Source of the DNA: Motiliproteus coralliicola
GTDB taxonomy: Bacteria; Pseudomonadota; Gammaproteobacteria; Pseudomonadales; Balneatricaceae
Length of the DNA: 64,000 nt
Direction: 5' to 3'
Assembly (NCBI RefSeq): GCF_003345655.1
Contig: NZ_QQOH01000006.1
Span: 1 to 64,000, forward strand
Each line of letters opens with the position of its first letter. The first letter of the stretch is position 1. A program made the position numbers and the translations under genes. The notes under the pieces are model-generated. The model searched no databases, was not told where the DNA came from, and saw only the letters and a list, made by a program, of their open reading frames with translations. Positions 19,804 through 29,020 of the stretch are shown piece after piece.

Positions 19804-20385
19804 ATGAATAGCTCCATGCGCCACCCGGCCAGACAAGTGCTCTACCTGGCCTACGGCTCCAACCTTCATCCACAACGCCTTGGCGCCCGCCTGAGCCGAT
19901 GTACCCTAGTTGCTCGAGTCGAAATTGCCGACCGACGCTTGGATTTTTCCAAGCGTGGCCGAGATGGCAGCGGCAAGTGCACCCTGACCGAACTTCCCGG
20001 CCATACCAGCTTCGGCGCCCTGTTCCAGATTCCTGCCGATCAGATTCCGCTACTCGATCGCATTGAAGGGGGCTACCAACGGTTGTCCATTGGGCTGGAT
20101 CTCGATGGGAAGCGGCAGGAAGGCTTTACCTACCTTGCCGAACCGGCCTTGATCGAAACCACTCTGCTCCCGTTTGACTGGTACCTGGCACTGGTCACCC
20201 TGGGGGCGCGATACCTGGGACTTCCCCCTCAGTACCAACAGCAGTTGGCCATCCAGCAGAGCAGGCAGGATCTGCGTCCCGAGGCCGAGGTCAGTTATCA
20301 ACAAATAGCACCGCTTGATCATCCGGATCATCGCCGCTGTCAGCACGAACTGCTGGAAGCGAAACTGATCGACTGGAGGATTTGA
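19804..20385 (+). CDS. Gamma-glutamylcyclotransferase-like (GGCT/AIG2 fold) protein
   Basis: A 193-residue protein that begins with the family's substrate-binding loop YLAYGSNL at about residues 18-25. LDFSKRG and a DRIEGGYQR segment follow, carrying the glutamate expected for catalysis. The family releases 5-oxoproline from gamma-glutamyl dipeptides or related amides. The exact substrate cannot be read from sequence. The ATG has AGGG 7 bases upstream. It lies downstream of hemB with a weak terminator between them. Confidence 0.75.
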   Translation: MNSSMRHPARQVLYLAYGSNLHPQRLGARLSRCTLVARVEIADRRLDFSKRGRDGSGKCTLTELPGHTSFGALFQIPADQIPLLDRIEGGYQRLSIGLDLDGKRQEGFTYLAEPALIETTLLPFDWYLALVTLGARYLGLPPQYQQQLAIQQSRQDLRPEAEVSYQQIAPLDHPDHRRCQHELLEAKLIDWRI

Positions 20386-20510
20386 TTGAATTGAGCGCCG
20401 AATCAGTCAGTGCGATAAACACCAGGGCGCTAATAGGAACCGCAATCAGGCGTCGCCCGGATTCGAACGACGCCTATCGCAGCCGGTATAACTGGTGGTT
20501 CGAACCAGCT

Positions 20511-20726
20511 TCAGTAGGTTGAAACACCACTTGGCTGGTCGTCAGCCTTCTGGCTCTCGAGCTGCTCGGTTTGCTGTTGTTCAACCGCCGGCTGTTGCTT
20601 TTCTTCCTGGCTGGGCAGGTACACATAGGTGTAGGTCAGCACCGCCAGGGTGAATAGGATGACGATGATTTCGCCTTTGCTGAAACCCGCTTGTGACTTC
20701 AGCGTCTTTTGCAATTGCTTGGGCAT
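20511..20726 (-). CDS. Tiny single-pass membrane protein with a prepilin-like N terminus
   Basis: A 71-residue protein with no recognised family. A short basic leader (MPKQLQKTLKSQAG) is followed by FSKGE and a hydrophobic stretch (IIVILFTLAVLTYTYVYL), then a Gln/Glu-rich tail ending QPSGVSTY. The G-F-x-x-x-E arrangement at the leader/hydrophobic junction is that of type IV prepilins and pseudopilins (cleavage after Gly, Glu at +5). The protein is far shorter than any pilin and has no globular head. It starts 21 bases after the OsmC gene with an AAGGA site at good spacing, so it is probably translated. Alternatively it is simply a small anchored membrane protein. Confidence 0.65.
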   Translation of the reverse strand: MPKQLQKTLKSQAGFSKGEIIVILFTLAVLTYTYVYLPSQEEKQQPAVEQQQTEQLESQKADDQPSGVSTY

Positions 20727-20747
20727 CGATAGTCCTTAGGAATGGGT

Positions 20748-21170
20748 TTATTCGACCTCGACCAGCTCGTAGCTGTGGCTGATCTCCACACCACCCTTCT
20801 CCAGCATGATCGACGCAGAGCAGTACTGCTCTGCCGACAAGCTGACGGCCCGCTTGACGTGGGCTTCCTTGAGATTACGACCGGAAACGACAAAGTGCAG
20901 ATGGATCTTGGTAAATACCGCCGGTACCGCGTCAGCCCGTTCGGCCTCGATCTCGGTACGACAGTCGACCACATCCTGACGGGTTTTCTTCAGGATGCTC
21001 ATCACATCGAAACTGGAGCAGCCGCCAAGTCCCAGCAACACCATCTCCATCGGTCGGGCGCCCTGATTCTTGCCGCCGTGATCCTCCGGGCCATCCATGG
21101 TGTAGGTGTGGCCGGTGCCGGTGGTGCCGTCGAAGCGGGCGTCGCCGCCCCAATTGATGCTGACTTTCAT
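20748..21170 (-). CDS. OsmC/Ohr-family protein (YhfA-like)
   Basis: A 140-residue OsmC-fold protein. The two redox cysteines are present in GLGGCSSFD and AEQYCSAS, the usual pair for thiol-based peroxide reduction. The N terminus (MKVSINWGGDARFDGTT) and PMEMVLLGLGGC resemble the YhfA branch, whose substrate is not well defined. In Pseudomonas an orthologous gene lies just beyond trpGDC and the crp/vfr regulator gene. Here the regulator gene is missing and the OsmC gene follows trpC directly, 64 bases away on the same strand. Confidence 0.88.
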   Translation of the reverse strand: MKVSINWGGDARFDGTTGTGHTYTMDGPEDHGGKNQGARPMEMVLLGLGGCSSFDVMSILKKTRQDVVDCRTEIEAERADAVPAVFTKIHLHFVVSGRNLKEAHVKRAVSLSAEQYCSASIMLEKGGVEISHSYELVEVE

Positions 21171-21234
21171 ACGAGGAATTCTGCTCTTTTAATTATTCGG
21201 TTTGGAAATGTTCGGTTGTTTGTTGGCTCAGCGC

Positions 21235-22050
21235 TTAAGCAAACAGCGCCTGCAGCTCGCTGCCCGGCTCTTCGGCCCGCATAAAGGCTTCACCGACCAG
21301 GAAAGCATGGACATCATGGTCCCGCATCGCCTGCACATCGTCACGGTTAAGAATGCCGCTCTCGGTGACCACCAGACAGTCGGCCGGAATCGAGTCCAGC
21401 AGTTGATAGGTGTTGTTCAGGCTGACCTCGAAGCTATGCAGATCGCGGTTGTTGATACCCACCAGCTTGGCGTCCACTTTCAACGCCCGTTGCAGCTCTT
21501 CGGCATTGTGGACTTCGATCAGCACATCCATCCCCAGCTCAACGGCCAGGTCATGCAGGCTGCTCATCTGGGCATCATCCAGCGCCGCGACGATCAGCAG
21601 GATACAGTCCGCGCCCAGAGCACGGGCTTCGACCACCTGGTAAGGGTCGATAATAAAATCCTTGCGGATCACCGGCAGCTCGCAAGCGCGTCGGGCCTGT
21701 TGCAGGTAGGCATCGCCACCCTGGAAGAAGTCCACATCGGTCAGCACCGACAGACAGCTGGCACCACCCTTTTGATAGCTTTGCGCAATCGCGGCCGGAT
21801 CGAAGTTCTCCCGAATCACCCCTTTGCTGGGCGAGGCTTTCTTGGCCTCGGCGATTACCGCCGAACGCCCCTCGGCAATAGTGCTACGCATCGAGGCAAC
21901 AAACCCCCGGGGAGCGTACCAGTCGTCGGCCTGCTGGGATTCGATCTGACGGTACAGATCATCGATCGATACCTTGGCGCTACGCTCGGCAATCTCTTCA
22001 CGCTTGCGTTGCAGGATCTTCAACAAAATGGTCGGGGTATTGGTATCCAT
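21235..22050 (-). CDS. trpC: Indole-3-glycerol phosphate synthase
   Basis: A 271-residue TIM-barrel enzyme that converts CdRP to indole-3-glycerol phosphate in tryptophan synthesis. Visible family motifs are [13 protein letters not shown], the catalytic segments [15 protein letters not shown] and [22 protein letters not shown], and [13 protein letters not shown]. It is monofunctional, with no fused TrpF domain. It is the third gene of a trpG-trpD-trpC operon, 22 bases after trpD. Confidence 0.96.
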   Translation of the reverse strand: MDTNTPTILLKILQRKREEIAERSAKVSIDDLYRQIESQQADDWYAPRGFVASMRSTIAEGRSAVIAEAKKASPSKGVIRENFDPAAIAQSYQKGGASCLSVLTDVDFFQGGDAYLQQARRACELPVIRKDFIIDPYQVVEARALGADCILLIVAALDDAQMSSLHDLAVELGMDVLIEVHNAEELQRALKVDAKLVGINNRDLHSFEVSLNNTYQLLDSIPADCLVVTESGILNRDDVQAMRDHDVHAFLVGEAFMRAEEPGSELQALFA

Positions 22051-22072
22051 GAACTACAAAAACCTTAGAAAA

Positions 22073-23095
22073 TTATTCGGCTAGCTGGTTGGACAGTTCC
22101 ACCAGCGCCGCAAGTTTGGCTTCGGCGCTTCCGTCCTGCAGGATCGCAGCCGCCTTGTCGACACCGGCCTGCAGCGACTCGGCCAGCCCGGCCACGTAGA
22201 TCGCCGCACCGGCATTGAGTTTGATGATATCGGCGGCGGCACCGGCCTTGCCCGACAGTACTTCACGAACCAGCGCTAGCGACTGCTCGGCATTGTCGAC
22301 CACCAGCGGATCCAGCGGCTGGCTATTCAGACCCAGCTGCTCCGGCGTCAGTATGTACTCACTGATCTGACCGTCTTTGAGCTCGGCCACCAGCGTCGGC
22401 CCGGCAATACTGATCTCGTCCAGACCATCTTCGGCATGTACCACCATCACATGACGGCTGCCCAGACGCTGCAGCACTTCCGCCAACGGCCGCACCCAGT
22501 CACGGCTGAACACACCAAGTACCTGGTTCGGTGCTCCGGCCGGATTGGTCAACGGGCCGAGCACGTTGAACACGGTGCGTACCCCCATCTCACGACGCGG
22601 GCCGATCGCATGCTTCATGGCACTGTGGTGAGCCGGCGCAAACATAAAACCGACACCCAGATGTTCGATACACCGGCCAACCTGTTCCGGTGACAGTCCC
22701 AGGTTCACTCCGGCGGCCTCGAGCAGATCCGCACTACCGCTGGAGCTGGAGATCGAGCGGTTGCCGTGCTTGGCTACCCGGCCTCCGGCGGCGGCCACCA
22801 CGAAGGAGCCGGCAGTGGAGACATTGAAGATACCGGCACCATCGCCGCCGGTACCGCAGGTATCGACCACATGATCACCGCTGACCTGAACTCCCGAGGC
22901 CAGCTCGCGCATCACCTGGGCGGCACCAGCCACCTCGTCGACGGTCTCACCTTTCATTCGCAGTGCGATCAGGAAGCCGCCGATCTGAGCCTGGGTTGCC
23001 TCGCCGGTCATGATGGTACGCATCACCGACTGCATCTGTTCTGAAGTTAGGCTTTCGCCTTCGGTCAGGGCTTTGATCGCTGCCTGAATTTCCAT
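22073..23095 (-). CDS. trpD: Anthranilate phosphoribosyltransferase
   Basis: A 340-residue enzyme that transfers phosphoribose from PRPP to anthranilate. The PRPP/Mg signatures [17 protein letters not shown] and [19 protein letters not shown] are intact. I place the start at 23095 (MEIQAAI) because a GGAG site lies 6 bases upstream of it. The in-frame ATG two codons earlier has GGAG abutting it. It is the middle gene of the trpGDC operon; trpE is not in the window, matching the split arrangement of pseudomonads. Confidence 0.96.
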   Translation of the reverse strand: MEIQAAIKALTEGESLTSEQMQSVMRTIMTGEATQAQIGGFLIALRMKGETVDEVAGAAQVMRELASGVQVSGDHVVDTCGTGGDGAGIFNVSTAGSFVVAAAGGRVAKHGNRSISSSSGSADLLEAAGVNLGLSPEQVGRCIEHLGVGFMFAPAHHSAMKHAIGPRREMGVRTVFNVLGPLTNPAGAPNQVLGVFSRDWVRPLAEVLQRLGSRHVMVVHAEDGLDEISIAGPTLVAELKDGQISEYILTPEQLGLNSQPLDPLVVDNAEQSLALVREVLSGKAGAAADIIKLNAGAAIYVAGLAESLQAGVDKAAAILQDGSAEAKLAALVELSNQLAE

Positions 23096-23176
23096 CTGCA
23101 TCTCCGCTTCTGAGCTATTGGCTTCGTGGGTCGGTATTTGGCTTGTTCGTACTTACTCGGGCTGAGTCAGTCTCAC

Positions 23177-23755
23177 TCAGCGGTCGAGGAAGTTTTTCAG
23201 CATCTTATGACCGTGATCGGTCAGGATCGACTCGGGGTGGAATTGGACCCCTTCGATATCGAGGGTCTTGTGCCGGACCCCCATAATCTCTTCCACCAGC
23301 CCCTCTTCGGTCTCGGTCCAGGCGGTAACCTCGAGGCAATCCGGCAGACTCTCCTGCGCGATCACCAGCGAGTGGTAACGGGTGGCATCAAACGGGTTAT
23401 CCAGGCCCTGAAACACCCCTTTGTCGTGGTGAAACACCTTGGACACCTTGCCGTGCATTACCTGGCCGGCGCGGACAATCTCACCGCCGAATACCTGGCC
23501 GATGCTCTGATGCCCCAAACAGATCCCCAGAATCGGCAGCTTTCCGGCGAAGTGCTTGATCGCCTCCATCGAGATCCCCGCTTCATTGGGGGTACAGGGA
23601 CCGGGGGAGATCACCAGATGGTCGGGGTTTAGCGCCTCGATCTTGTCGATGCTGATCTCGTCGTTGCGGTAGACCTGCACATCGGCCCCCAACTCACCAA
23701 AATACTGCACCACGTTGTAGGTGAAGGAGTCGTAATTGTCGATCATCAGCAGCAT
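23177..23755 (-). CDS. trpG: Anthranilate/para-aminobenzoate synthase glutaminase component
   Basis: A 192-residue class I glutamine amidotransferase that supplies ammonia to TrpE (and perhaps PabB). The nucleophile is C79 in [10 protein letters not shown], and the His-Glu pair lies in FHPESIL. The start [14 protein letters not shown] is canonical. It is the first gene of the trpGDC cluster. The 105-base gap upstream separates it from the lipoprotein gene. No Trp-codon leader peptide is evident there. Confidence 0.95.
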   Translation of the reverse strand: MLLMIDNYDSFTYNVVQYFGELGADVQVYRNDEISIDKIEALNPDHLVISPGPCTPNEAGISMEAIKHFAGKLPILGICLGHQSIGQVFGGEIVRAGQVMHGKVSKVFHHDKGVFQGLDNPFDATRYHSLVIAQESLPDCLEVTAWTETEEGLVEEIMGVRHKTLDIEGVQFHPESILTDHGHKMLKNFLDR

Positions 23756-23860
23756 GGGTAAACCTATCTATCGCGGGCTGTTCGGCCGTTACGGCTGTGG
23801 TTAAAGGCCGGTCATTATGTCGCAGTTATCGGGTAGATGCGAGTCCGCGCCCAAGCCGAC

Positions 23861-24451
23861 TCAACGGCGCTTCAGCTCCGCCAGCAGGGCTTGGAAAGCG
23901 GCGGTCAGATCCGGATCACCGCCGGCCAACGACAGCCCCCGCTGAGCCAGCTGCTTCGCTCGAGTCCGATCGTTCATGTGCAGCCGCAGCCGTGCCAGTT
24001 GCAGATAAACCATCGGGTCGCGTGGCGAGATCCGCTGGGCCCGCTCCAGTTGCGCTAAAGCGCCGCGCATATCACCGCGAGACTCCATCGCATCGGCCTT
24101 TTCCATCAGTGCCAACAGTGCCGGTGACGGACCTGCATAAGTCACACTGCTGGGCGGCGCCTGCTGTGGCACCACCGGGGCGCTGGACTCGATCGGTTCG
24201 ATCGGCTCGACCGGGTAGCTGCGGGCAGGCTCGCCCGCTTGCGGGTAGTCGGACTCCGAGCCGCTTGTGGCTGGGCTGTCAGGTTGCGGATAGCTTGGAG
24301 GCGGCGGATCGACCCGCGTCGAAGGCGAAATCGTACCGGTAGATGAGCGCTGGCTGCGATCTTCGATTGGAACGTTGTAATTGGGCGCCGCGCAGCCGGC
24401 CAGCAACAGCAGCAAGCCCAGCGGTAGCATTTTTGAGAGCATCGGATTCAT
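23861..24451 (-). CDS. Predicted lipoprotein with a tetratricopeptide-like C terminus
   Basis: About 196 residues. An N-terminal lipoprotein signal with lipobox LLLAGC is followed by a low-complexity Pro/Ser/Glu region. A C-terminal helical part (PALLALMEKADAMESRGDMRGALAQLERAQRISPRDP...) looks like two TPR motifs. It follows the PBP1b gene on the same strand with 39 bases between. A role with PBP1b is therefore plausible: in pseudomonads the PBP1b activator LpoP is a TPR lipoprotein encoded next to it. I infer an LpoP-like function from this context. The frame is also open back to a TTG at 24469, so the exact start is uncertain. Confidence 0.75.
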   Translation of the reverse strand: MNPMLSKMLPLGLLLLLAGCAAPNYNVPIEDRSQRSSTGTISPSTRVDPPPPSYPQPDSPATSGSESDYPQAGEPARSYPVEPIEPIESSAPVVPQQAPPSSVTYAGPSPALLALMEKADAMESRGDMRGALAQLERAQRISPRDPMVYLQLARLRLHMNDRTRAKQLAQRGLSLAGGDPDLTAAFQALLAELKRR

Positions 24452-24490
24452 CGACAGGTCCACGGCCAAAACCCCAGTTTAATCCCGGCG

Positions 24491-26833
24491 CTAACCGCCA
24501 AACAAGCGCCGGAACCAGTCGGAGGCCCGCCGCACCGGTGCCTGTATACCACAGTCGTGCTTACGCTGTGGTTCGGAGCCGACGATATACGGGACCAACC
24601 GCGCGTTGGGACAGCCCTGCTCGGTCTGCACTCCCAGGCTCTCATCGACCCACAGGTACTGCACATCCGGAGGTGGTACCGCCTGGTAACTGGCCGGACG
24701 CAGTTTGGCCATCAACTCGGCCCAGACCTGCAGCGCGCCACTGCTACCGGTCAACGGCGTCGGTCGGTTGTCGTCATGACCCAGCCAGACCACCGCCAGG
24801 TAGTCACCGGTAAAGCCGGCAAACCAGCTGTCTCGCTGATCGTTGGTAGTACCGGTCTTACCGGCCATATTGAGCGAATCCGGGAAGCGACGATACAACG
24901 ATTTAGCCGTCCCCTCGCGCACCGTCTCCTGCAGCGCATATTGGATCAGGTGGATCGGTGCCGGGTCGAACTGCTGCTGCAATTCAAACGGATAACTCGA
25001 CAGCAACGAACCCTCGGCGGTCAGCACCGAACGGATCGCCCGCTGCGGGGTCTCGAAACCGTTGGCGGCGATGGTCTGGTATAGCTGCGACACCTCCAAC
25101 GGACTAAGGCTCAACGAGCCCAGCAAGGTCGCCGGATAGGGCTTGATATCACGCCGTACCCCCAGTCGTTCAAGCGCATCGATCACCCGCGCCATACCCT
25201 GATCCATCCCCAGATTGGCGGTGGCCAGGTTATAGGAGCGCGATAGCGCCTGGTGCAGCGGCACCCGACCATGGGCTTTCTTATCGAAGTTATTGGGGCT
25301 CCAGACCGAACCGTCCGGGTTTTGAAGTTGCAACGGCTGATCTTCAATAGGGGTCGACAGGGTGTACTGTTCGGGCCGTTCCAATGCCGCCAGATAGACG
25401 GCCGGTTTGACCAGCGAACCGATCGGCCGGATCGCATCCAGCGCTCGGTTAAAGCCCTGATAGCGCGGTTCACGATCACCAACCACGGCGACCACTTCGC
25501 CGGTCTGACTGTTGGCCACCACCATCGCGCCCTGCAGCCCCTTGAGTTTTTTGCCGTGATGTTTCTGCAATCGGGCCGTGACTTGCTTAAGGCTAGCTTC
25601 GGCCTGACGCTGTACGATCGGGTCCAGACTGGTGAACACCTGCAGCCCCTCGGATGAAAGGTCCTCCTGGCGGTACTCCTTACGCAGTTGGCGCTTGACC
25701 AGATCCAGGTAGGCCGGGAAGGCCCCCTTGGTCAGGCTGCTCTTGGCCACCACTCCCAGCGGTCGACGACTGAGCTGCTCTGCCTGAGCTTCGCTGATCA
25801 GGCCCTGCTGGCCCAATAGCTTCAATACCAGATTACGGCGCTGAGTAGCCCGTTCAGGTCGGCGCCGCGGGTCGTAGTAGGACGGTCCTTTGACCAAGCC
25901 GGCCAGCAATGCCAGCTGATCCACAGACAGGCTGTCGAGTGGCCTACCGAAATAGTAATTACTGGCCAATCCGAAACCGTGAATCGCCCGTGAGCCGGCT
26001 TGCCCCAGGTAGACCTCATTGAGGTAAGCCTGAAGAATTTCGTCCTTGCTGTAGTGCAGTTCCAGCAGCATCGCCATCGGCGCTTCGGTCAGCTTTCGTG
26101 CCAGGCTTCGCTCGCTGGTCAGGAAGTAGTTTTTCACCAGCTGCTGGGTCAGGGTACTGCCGCCCTGCACCAGGCGACCGGCGCGGACATTGGCCCACAT
26201 CGCCCGCGCGATCCCCTTCAGTGAGATCCCGTGGTGAGTGTAGAAATTGCGGTCTTCGACGGCGATCAACGCCTGTACCAGCGTCTCGGGGACCTGATCG
26301 AGCTTAACCAGCTCGCGATCTTCGTTATCGGCCGGATAGATTCCACCGACCAGCACCGGCTCCAGCCGCGCTACCGCCAGCGAGCGCCCGCCGCTGCTGA
26401 GTGTCTGCAACCGACCATCGCCGAAGCGCAGGTCCAACGGTCGTGACGGTTCGGCACCGTCAGCAAACTCAAACCCACGACTGACCAGCTCGACCCGCCA
26501 GGACTGAACCTTGGCTTCGCCGGGACGACGCGGACGATCGACCATTCGATAGCCCAGCTGCTTCAGCTCGATCGCCAACTCATCGGCGCGCAGATCCCTA
26601 CCGGCGTAGAGCTCCAGCGGTCGAGCATAAACCTTGGCCGGCAACGCCCAACGCTTGCCCTCGAACTTGCTGCGGATACTGGCATCCAGATAGACCAGCC
26701 CCAACGCCGCCAATACCGACAGCGCCAGCCCTAACTTGAACAGCAAACCCCACAGCGACCGACGCTGTCCGGATTTCTTAGCCTTGCCGGCTTTAGCAGC
26801 GGCCGCTTTTGATTTAACACTCTTTTTCGCCAT
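24491..26833 (-). CDS. mrcB: Penicillin-binding protein 1B, bifunctional class A
   Basis: A 780-residue peptidoglycan synthase. A Lys-rich cytoplasmic tail and TM helix (about 27-48) precede a UB2H-like domain. The GT51 glycosyltransferase carries catalytic E193 in AVEDRNFYTHHG and the motif GGSTLTQQLVKN. The transpeptidase domain has S473-L-V-K, SYN (in SRSYNLA) and K659-T-G-T. The C-terminal region is short. Neighbouring genes add a TPR lipoprotein that may be its outer-membrane activator. It is divergent from the kinase fusion gene across only 47 bases. Confidence 0.94.
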   Translation of the reverse strand: MAKKSVKSKAAAAKAGKAKKSGQRRSLWGLLFKLGLALSVLAALGLVYLDASIRSKFEGKRWALPAKVYARPLELYAGRDLRADELAIELKQLGYRMVDRPRRPGEAKVQSWRVELVSRGFEFADGAEPSRPLDLRFGDGRLQTLSSGGRSLAVARLEPVLVGGIYPADNEDRELVKLDQVPETLVQALIAVEDRNFYTHHGISLKGIARAMWANVRAGRLVQGGSTLTQQLVKNYFLTSERSLARKLTEAPMAMLLELHYSKDEILQAYLNEVYLGQAGSRAIHGFGLASNYYFGRPLDSLSVDQLALLAGLVKGPSYYDPRRRPERATQRRNLVLKLLGQQGLISEAQAEQLSRRPLGVVAKSSLTKGAFPAYLDLVKRQLRKEYRQEDLSSEGLQVFTSLDPIVQRQAEASLKQVTARLQKHHGKKLKGLQGAMVVANSQTGEVVAVVGDREPRYQGFNRALDAIRPIGSLVKPAVYLAALERPEQYTLSTPIEDQPLQLQNPDGSVWSPNNFDKKAHGRVPLHQALSRSYNLATANLGMDQGMARVIDALERLGVRRDIKPYPATLLGSLSLSPLEVSQLYQTIAANGFETPQRAIRSVLTAEGSLLSSYPFELQQQFDPAPIHLIQYALQETVREGTAKSLYRRFPDSLNMAGKTGTTNDQRDSWFAGFTGDYLAVVWLGHDDNRPTPLTGSSGALQVWAELMAKLRPASYQAVPPPDVQYLWVDESLGVQTEQGCPNARLVPYIVGSEPQRKHDCGIQAPVRRASDWFRRLFGG

Positions 26834-26880
26834 GGCGCGCAGTATAATCGACTCTGTTGAATGAATGGGAACTGACCGAG

Positions 26881-28455
26881 ATGACGAGTGCCGAACTGAT
26901 CAACAATCTGCAGCATCCGCAACGGTTCGACCATCCGGTCACCACCTTCGAACTGATCGAAACCCATATCTCCTGGGTGCTATTGACCGGTCCTTTTGCC
27001 TATAAATTCCGCAAACCGGTCGATTTTGGTTTTCTCGACTTTACCACGCTGGAAAAACGCTTCGATGACTGCCTTCACGAGCTGCGATTAAACCGGCGTT
27101 TTTCACCCGCGCTCTACCATGGGCTGGTTAAAATCATCGGTACCCCTCAGGCACCGCAACGAGTCAACGTCGATGAAACCGAGCCACTCGATCCGCAGGC
27201 CCTCGACTATGGGGTGCAAATGCGCCAGTTCGAGCAGCCGCAATTGCTCAGCGAGCTTGAACTAAAGCAACAGCTACCCGAAGCCGAACTGCTGCATCTG
27301 GCCACCGAGCTGGCCGGAATTCACGCCCGGGCTCCCGCCGATCCCCCTGACCCGAGTCTGGGCAGCGTAGAAACCGTGCGCTACGTGATGCAGCAGAACT
27401 TTGATCAGTGTCGCCCCTATCTGGAGCTTCTCGAGTCCGATGAGCCGGATCTGTTGCAGCTGCTGAACCGGGTAGAACAGCAGTATCTGCAGCGCTTTGC
27501 CGCCCAGCAGGACTTGCTGCAACGACGCCAGGATCAGGGCCTGATCCGCGAATGCCACGGCGACCTGCATTTGGGCAATATCGCCCTGGTGGACGGCCGC
27601 GCCTGTCCGTTCGACTGCATCGAATTCAACCCGCGTTATCGCTGGCTCGATCCGCTTAACGACCTGGCTTTTCTGTTGATGGATCTGCAACTGCGCGGCC
27701 ATCGGCAGCTGAGCTACCGACTGCTGAATCGCTATCTGGAGCAGAGTCCGGATTACACCGGCGCCGGCCTGCTGCCGCTGTATATGGCCTACCGTTCGAT
27801 GGTACGGGCCAAGGTCAGCCTGCTGGGTAGCGGCGAGCCGGGTCTGCCGCTGCCCCCCGCGCTACGGGACGATCTGCTGCTACACCTGCAACTGGCGGAA
27901 CAACTGCTGCAACCCACTCCGTCTGCGAAGCGGGGACGCTTGGTGCTGATGCAAGGCCCTTCCGGCAGCGGCAAAAGCTGGTTGTCGCAACAGCTTCTGG
28001 AGCAGCAACCCTGGCTGCGACTGCGCTCAGATCGACTCCGCAAACAGTTGCATCAACGGCAACCGGAGCTGCCCCGCTACGGCGACAGCCTCAACCAGGC
28101 CACCTATCGACAGCTGCTTAAGGACGGCTCCAGCCTGATGGCACAGGGCTTCGATGTGATTATCGATGCTGCTTTTCTCCGGGCGGATCAACGCCGTCCA
28201 TTTATCGAGCTAGCCGGGCAGCATGACTGGTCGGTCAACATTCTGTGCTGCGATACCAACGCATCCCGATTGGCCGAACGGATCGAAATCCGGCAATCAA
28301 GCCAGGACCCATCGGAGGCTACCGTGGCGGTGATGGAGCAGCAGCTGCAGAATCGGGAGCCGCTGTCGGAGGAGGAGGCGGCGGTCAGTATCCAGATCGA
28401 TACAGACCGACCGGAGCAGGTCGAAGCCTGCTTGAGACTGTTAAGTCGGAATTAG
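26881..28455 (+). CDS. Two-domain protein: aminoglycoside phosphotransferase-like kinase fused to a P-loop ATPase
   Basis: A 524-residue fusion. The N-terminal half has a kinase-like fold with the catalytic loop H226-G-D-L-H-L-G-N and a metal-binding region FDCIEFNPRYRWLDPLNDLAFL. The C-terminal half starts with a Walker A motif (GPSGSGKS, 359-366) and resembles small-molecule or zeta-toxin-like kinases. This architecture is widespread in proteobacteria without an established substrate. The ATG at 26881 is preferred over one at 26857, which lacks a ribosome site. It is monocistronic, divergent from mrcB and converging on ccmG with one base between stops. Antibiotic resistance should not be assumed from the fold. 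Confidence 0.8.
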   Translation: MTSAELINNLQHPQRFDHPVTTFELIETHISWVLLTGPFAYKFRKPVDFGFLDFTTLEKRFDDCLHELRLNRRFSPALYHGLVKIIGTPQAPQRVNVDETEPLDPQALDYGVQMRQFEQPQLLSELELKQQLPEAELLHLATELAGIHARAPADPPDPSLGSVETVRYVMQQNFDQCRPYLELLESDEPDLLQLLNRVEQQYLQRFAAQQDLLQRRQDQGLIRECHGDLHLGNIALVDGRACPFDCIEFNPRYRWLDPLNDLAFLLMDLQLRGHRQLSYRLLNRYLEQSPDYTGAGLLPLYMAYRSMVRAKVSLLGSGEPGLPLPPALRDDLLLHLQLAEQLLQPTPSAKRGRLVLMQGPSGSGKSWLSQQLLEQQPWLRLRSDRLRKQLHQRQPELPRYGDSLNQATYRQLLKDGSSLMAQGFDVIIDAAFLRADQRRPFIELAGQHDWSVNILCCDTNASRLAERIEIRQSSQDPSEATVAVMEQQLQNREPLSEEEAAVSIQIDTDRPEQVEACLRLLSRN

Positions 28456-28456
28456 C

Positions 28457-28996
28457 TTATCCCTCGCGCTCGAGGTCGCGAACGATATTGCGCATGGTCT
28501 TCCAGGTCTCGACATCGATCGGACCGGCGTGACGATAACGCACGATGCCCTTGGCATCGACGATGTAAGTCTCCGGTGCGCCGTACACCCCTAGATCAAA
28601 ACCCAGCTTGCCCTTGGGGTCGAAGATGTTGAACACGTAAGGGTTCTCGTACACCCGCAGCCACTTCTGGGCTTCCGGGGCGGTATCCTTGTAGTTCAAA
28701 CCCACAATCGGGATATTGTCATCGCGGGCGATGCTCAGCAGCTGCGGGTGTTCGACCTTACAGGACGGACACCAGGTCGCCCAGATATTGACCAGGTGCG
28801 GCTGCTTGGGCAGATCCACCTTGGTCAATTGCTTAGCCTGATCCTGCAGGGCACTGAGTTCAAAGGCCGGGAAGGGCTTCCCCACCAGTGCAGAGGGCAG
28901 CTCACGCGGGTTCAGGGACAGCCCCTTGAACAGGAACGCCCCCAACACCAGTGCCAGGATGATCGGAATAAACAGTAATGCACGGCGCGTATTCAT
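28457..28996 (-). CDS. ccmG: Cytochrome c biogenesis thiol:disulfide oxidoreductase (CcmG/DsbE)
   Basis: A 179-residue membrane-anchored periplasmic thioredoxin that reduces the apocytochrome CXXCH cysteines. A signal anchor at residues 6-25 is followed by a thioredoxin fold with active site W-C76-P-S-C79. The usual CcmG motif is WCPTC, so serine at the third position is a mild variation. The insert around GVYGAPETYIVD is typical of DsbE. It is the last gene of the ccmI-E-F-G run and is not followed by ccmH, which would be expected next. Confidence 0.92.
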   Translation of the reverse strand: MNTRRALLFIPIILALVLGAFLFKGLSLNPRELPSALVGKPFPAFELSALQDQAKQLTKVDLPKQPHLVNIWATWCPSCKVEHPQLLSIARDDNIPIVGLNYKDTAPEAQKWLRVYENPYVFNIFDPKGKLGFDLGVYGAPETYIVDAKGIVRYRHAGPIDVETWKTMRNIVRDLEREG

Positions 28997-29020
28997 GATC
29001 TTAACTACTCCAAACTCGAA

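Noticed and set aside
20443-20505. tRNA-like T-arm sequences (GGATTCGAAC and GGTTCGAACC)
   Set aside because: I could not assemble an acceptor stem, anticodon arm or CCA-adjacent end around either one. They are more likely inverted repeats at the 3' ends of converging genes.
26881-28455. Reading the kinase fusion as an aminoglycoside resistance gene
   Set aside because: The HGDLHLGN loop is shared by many kinase-like families. The fused P-loop domain and the chromosomal setting give no support for antibiotic modification.
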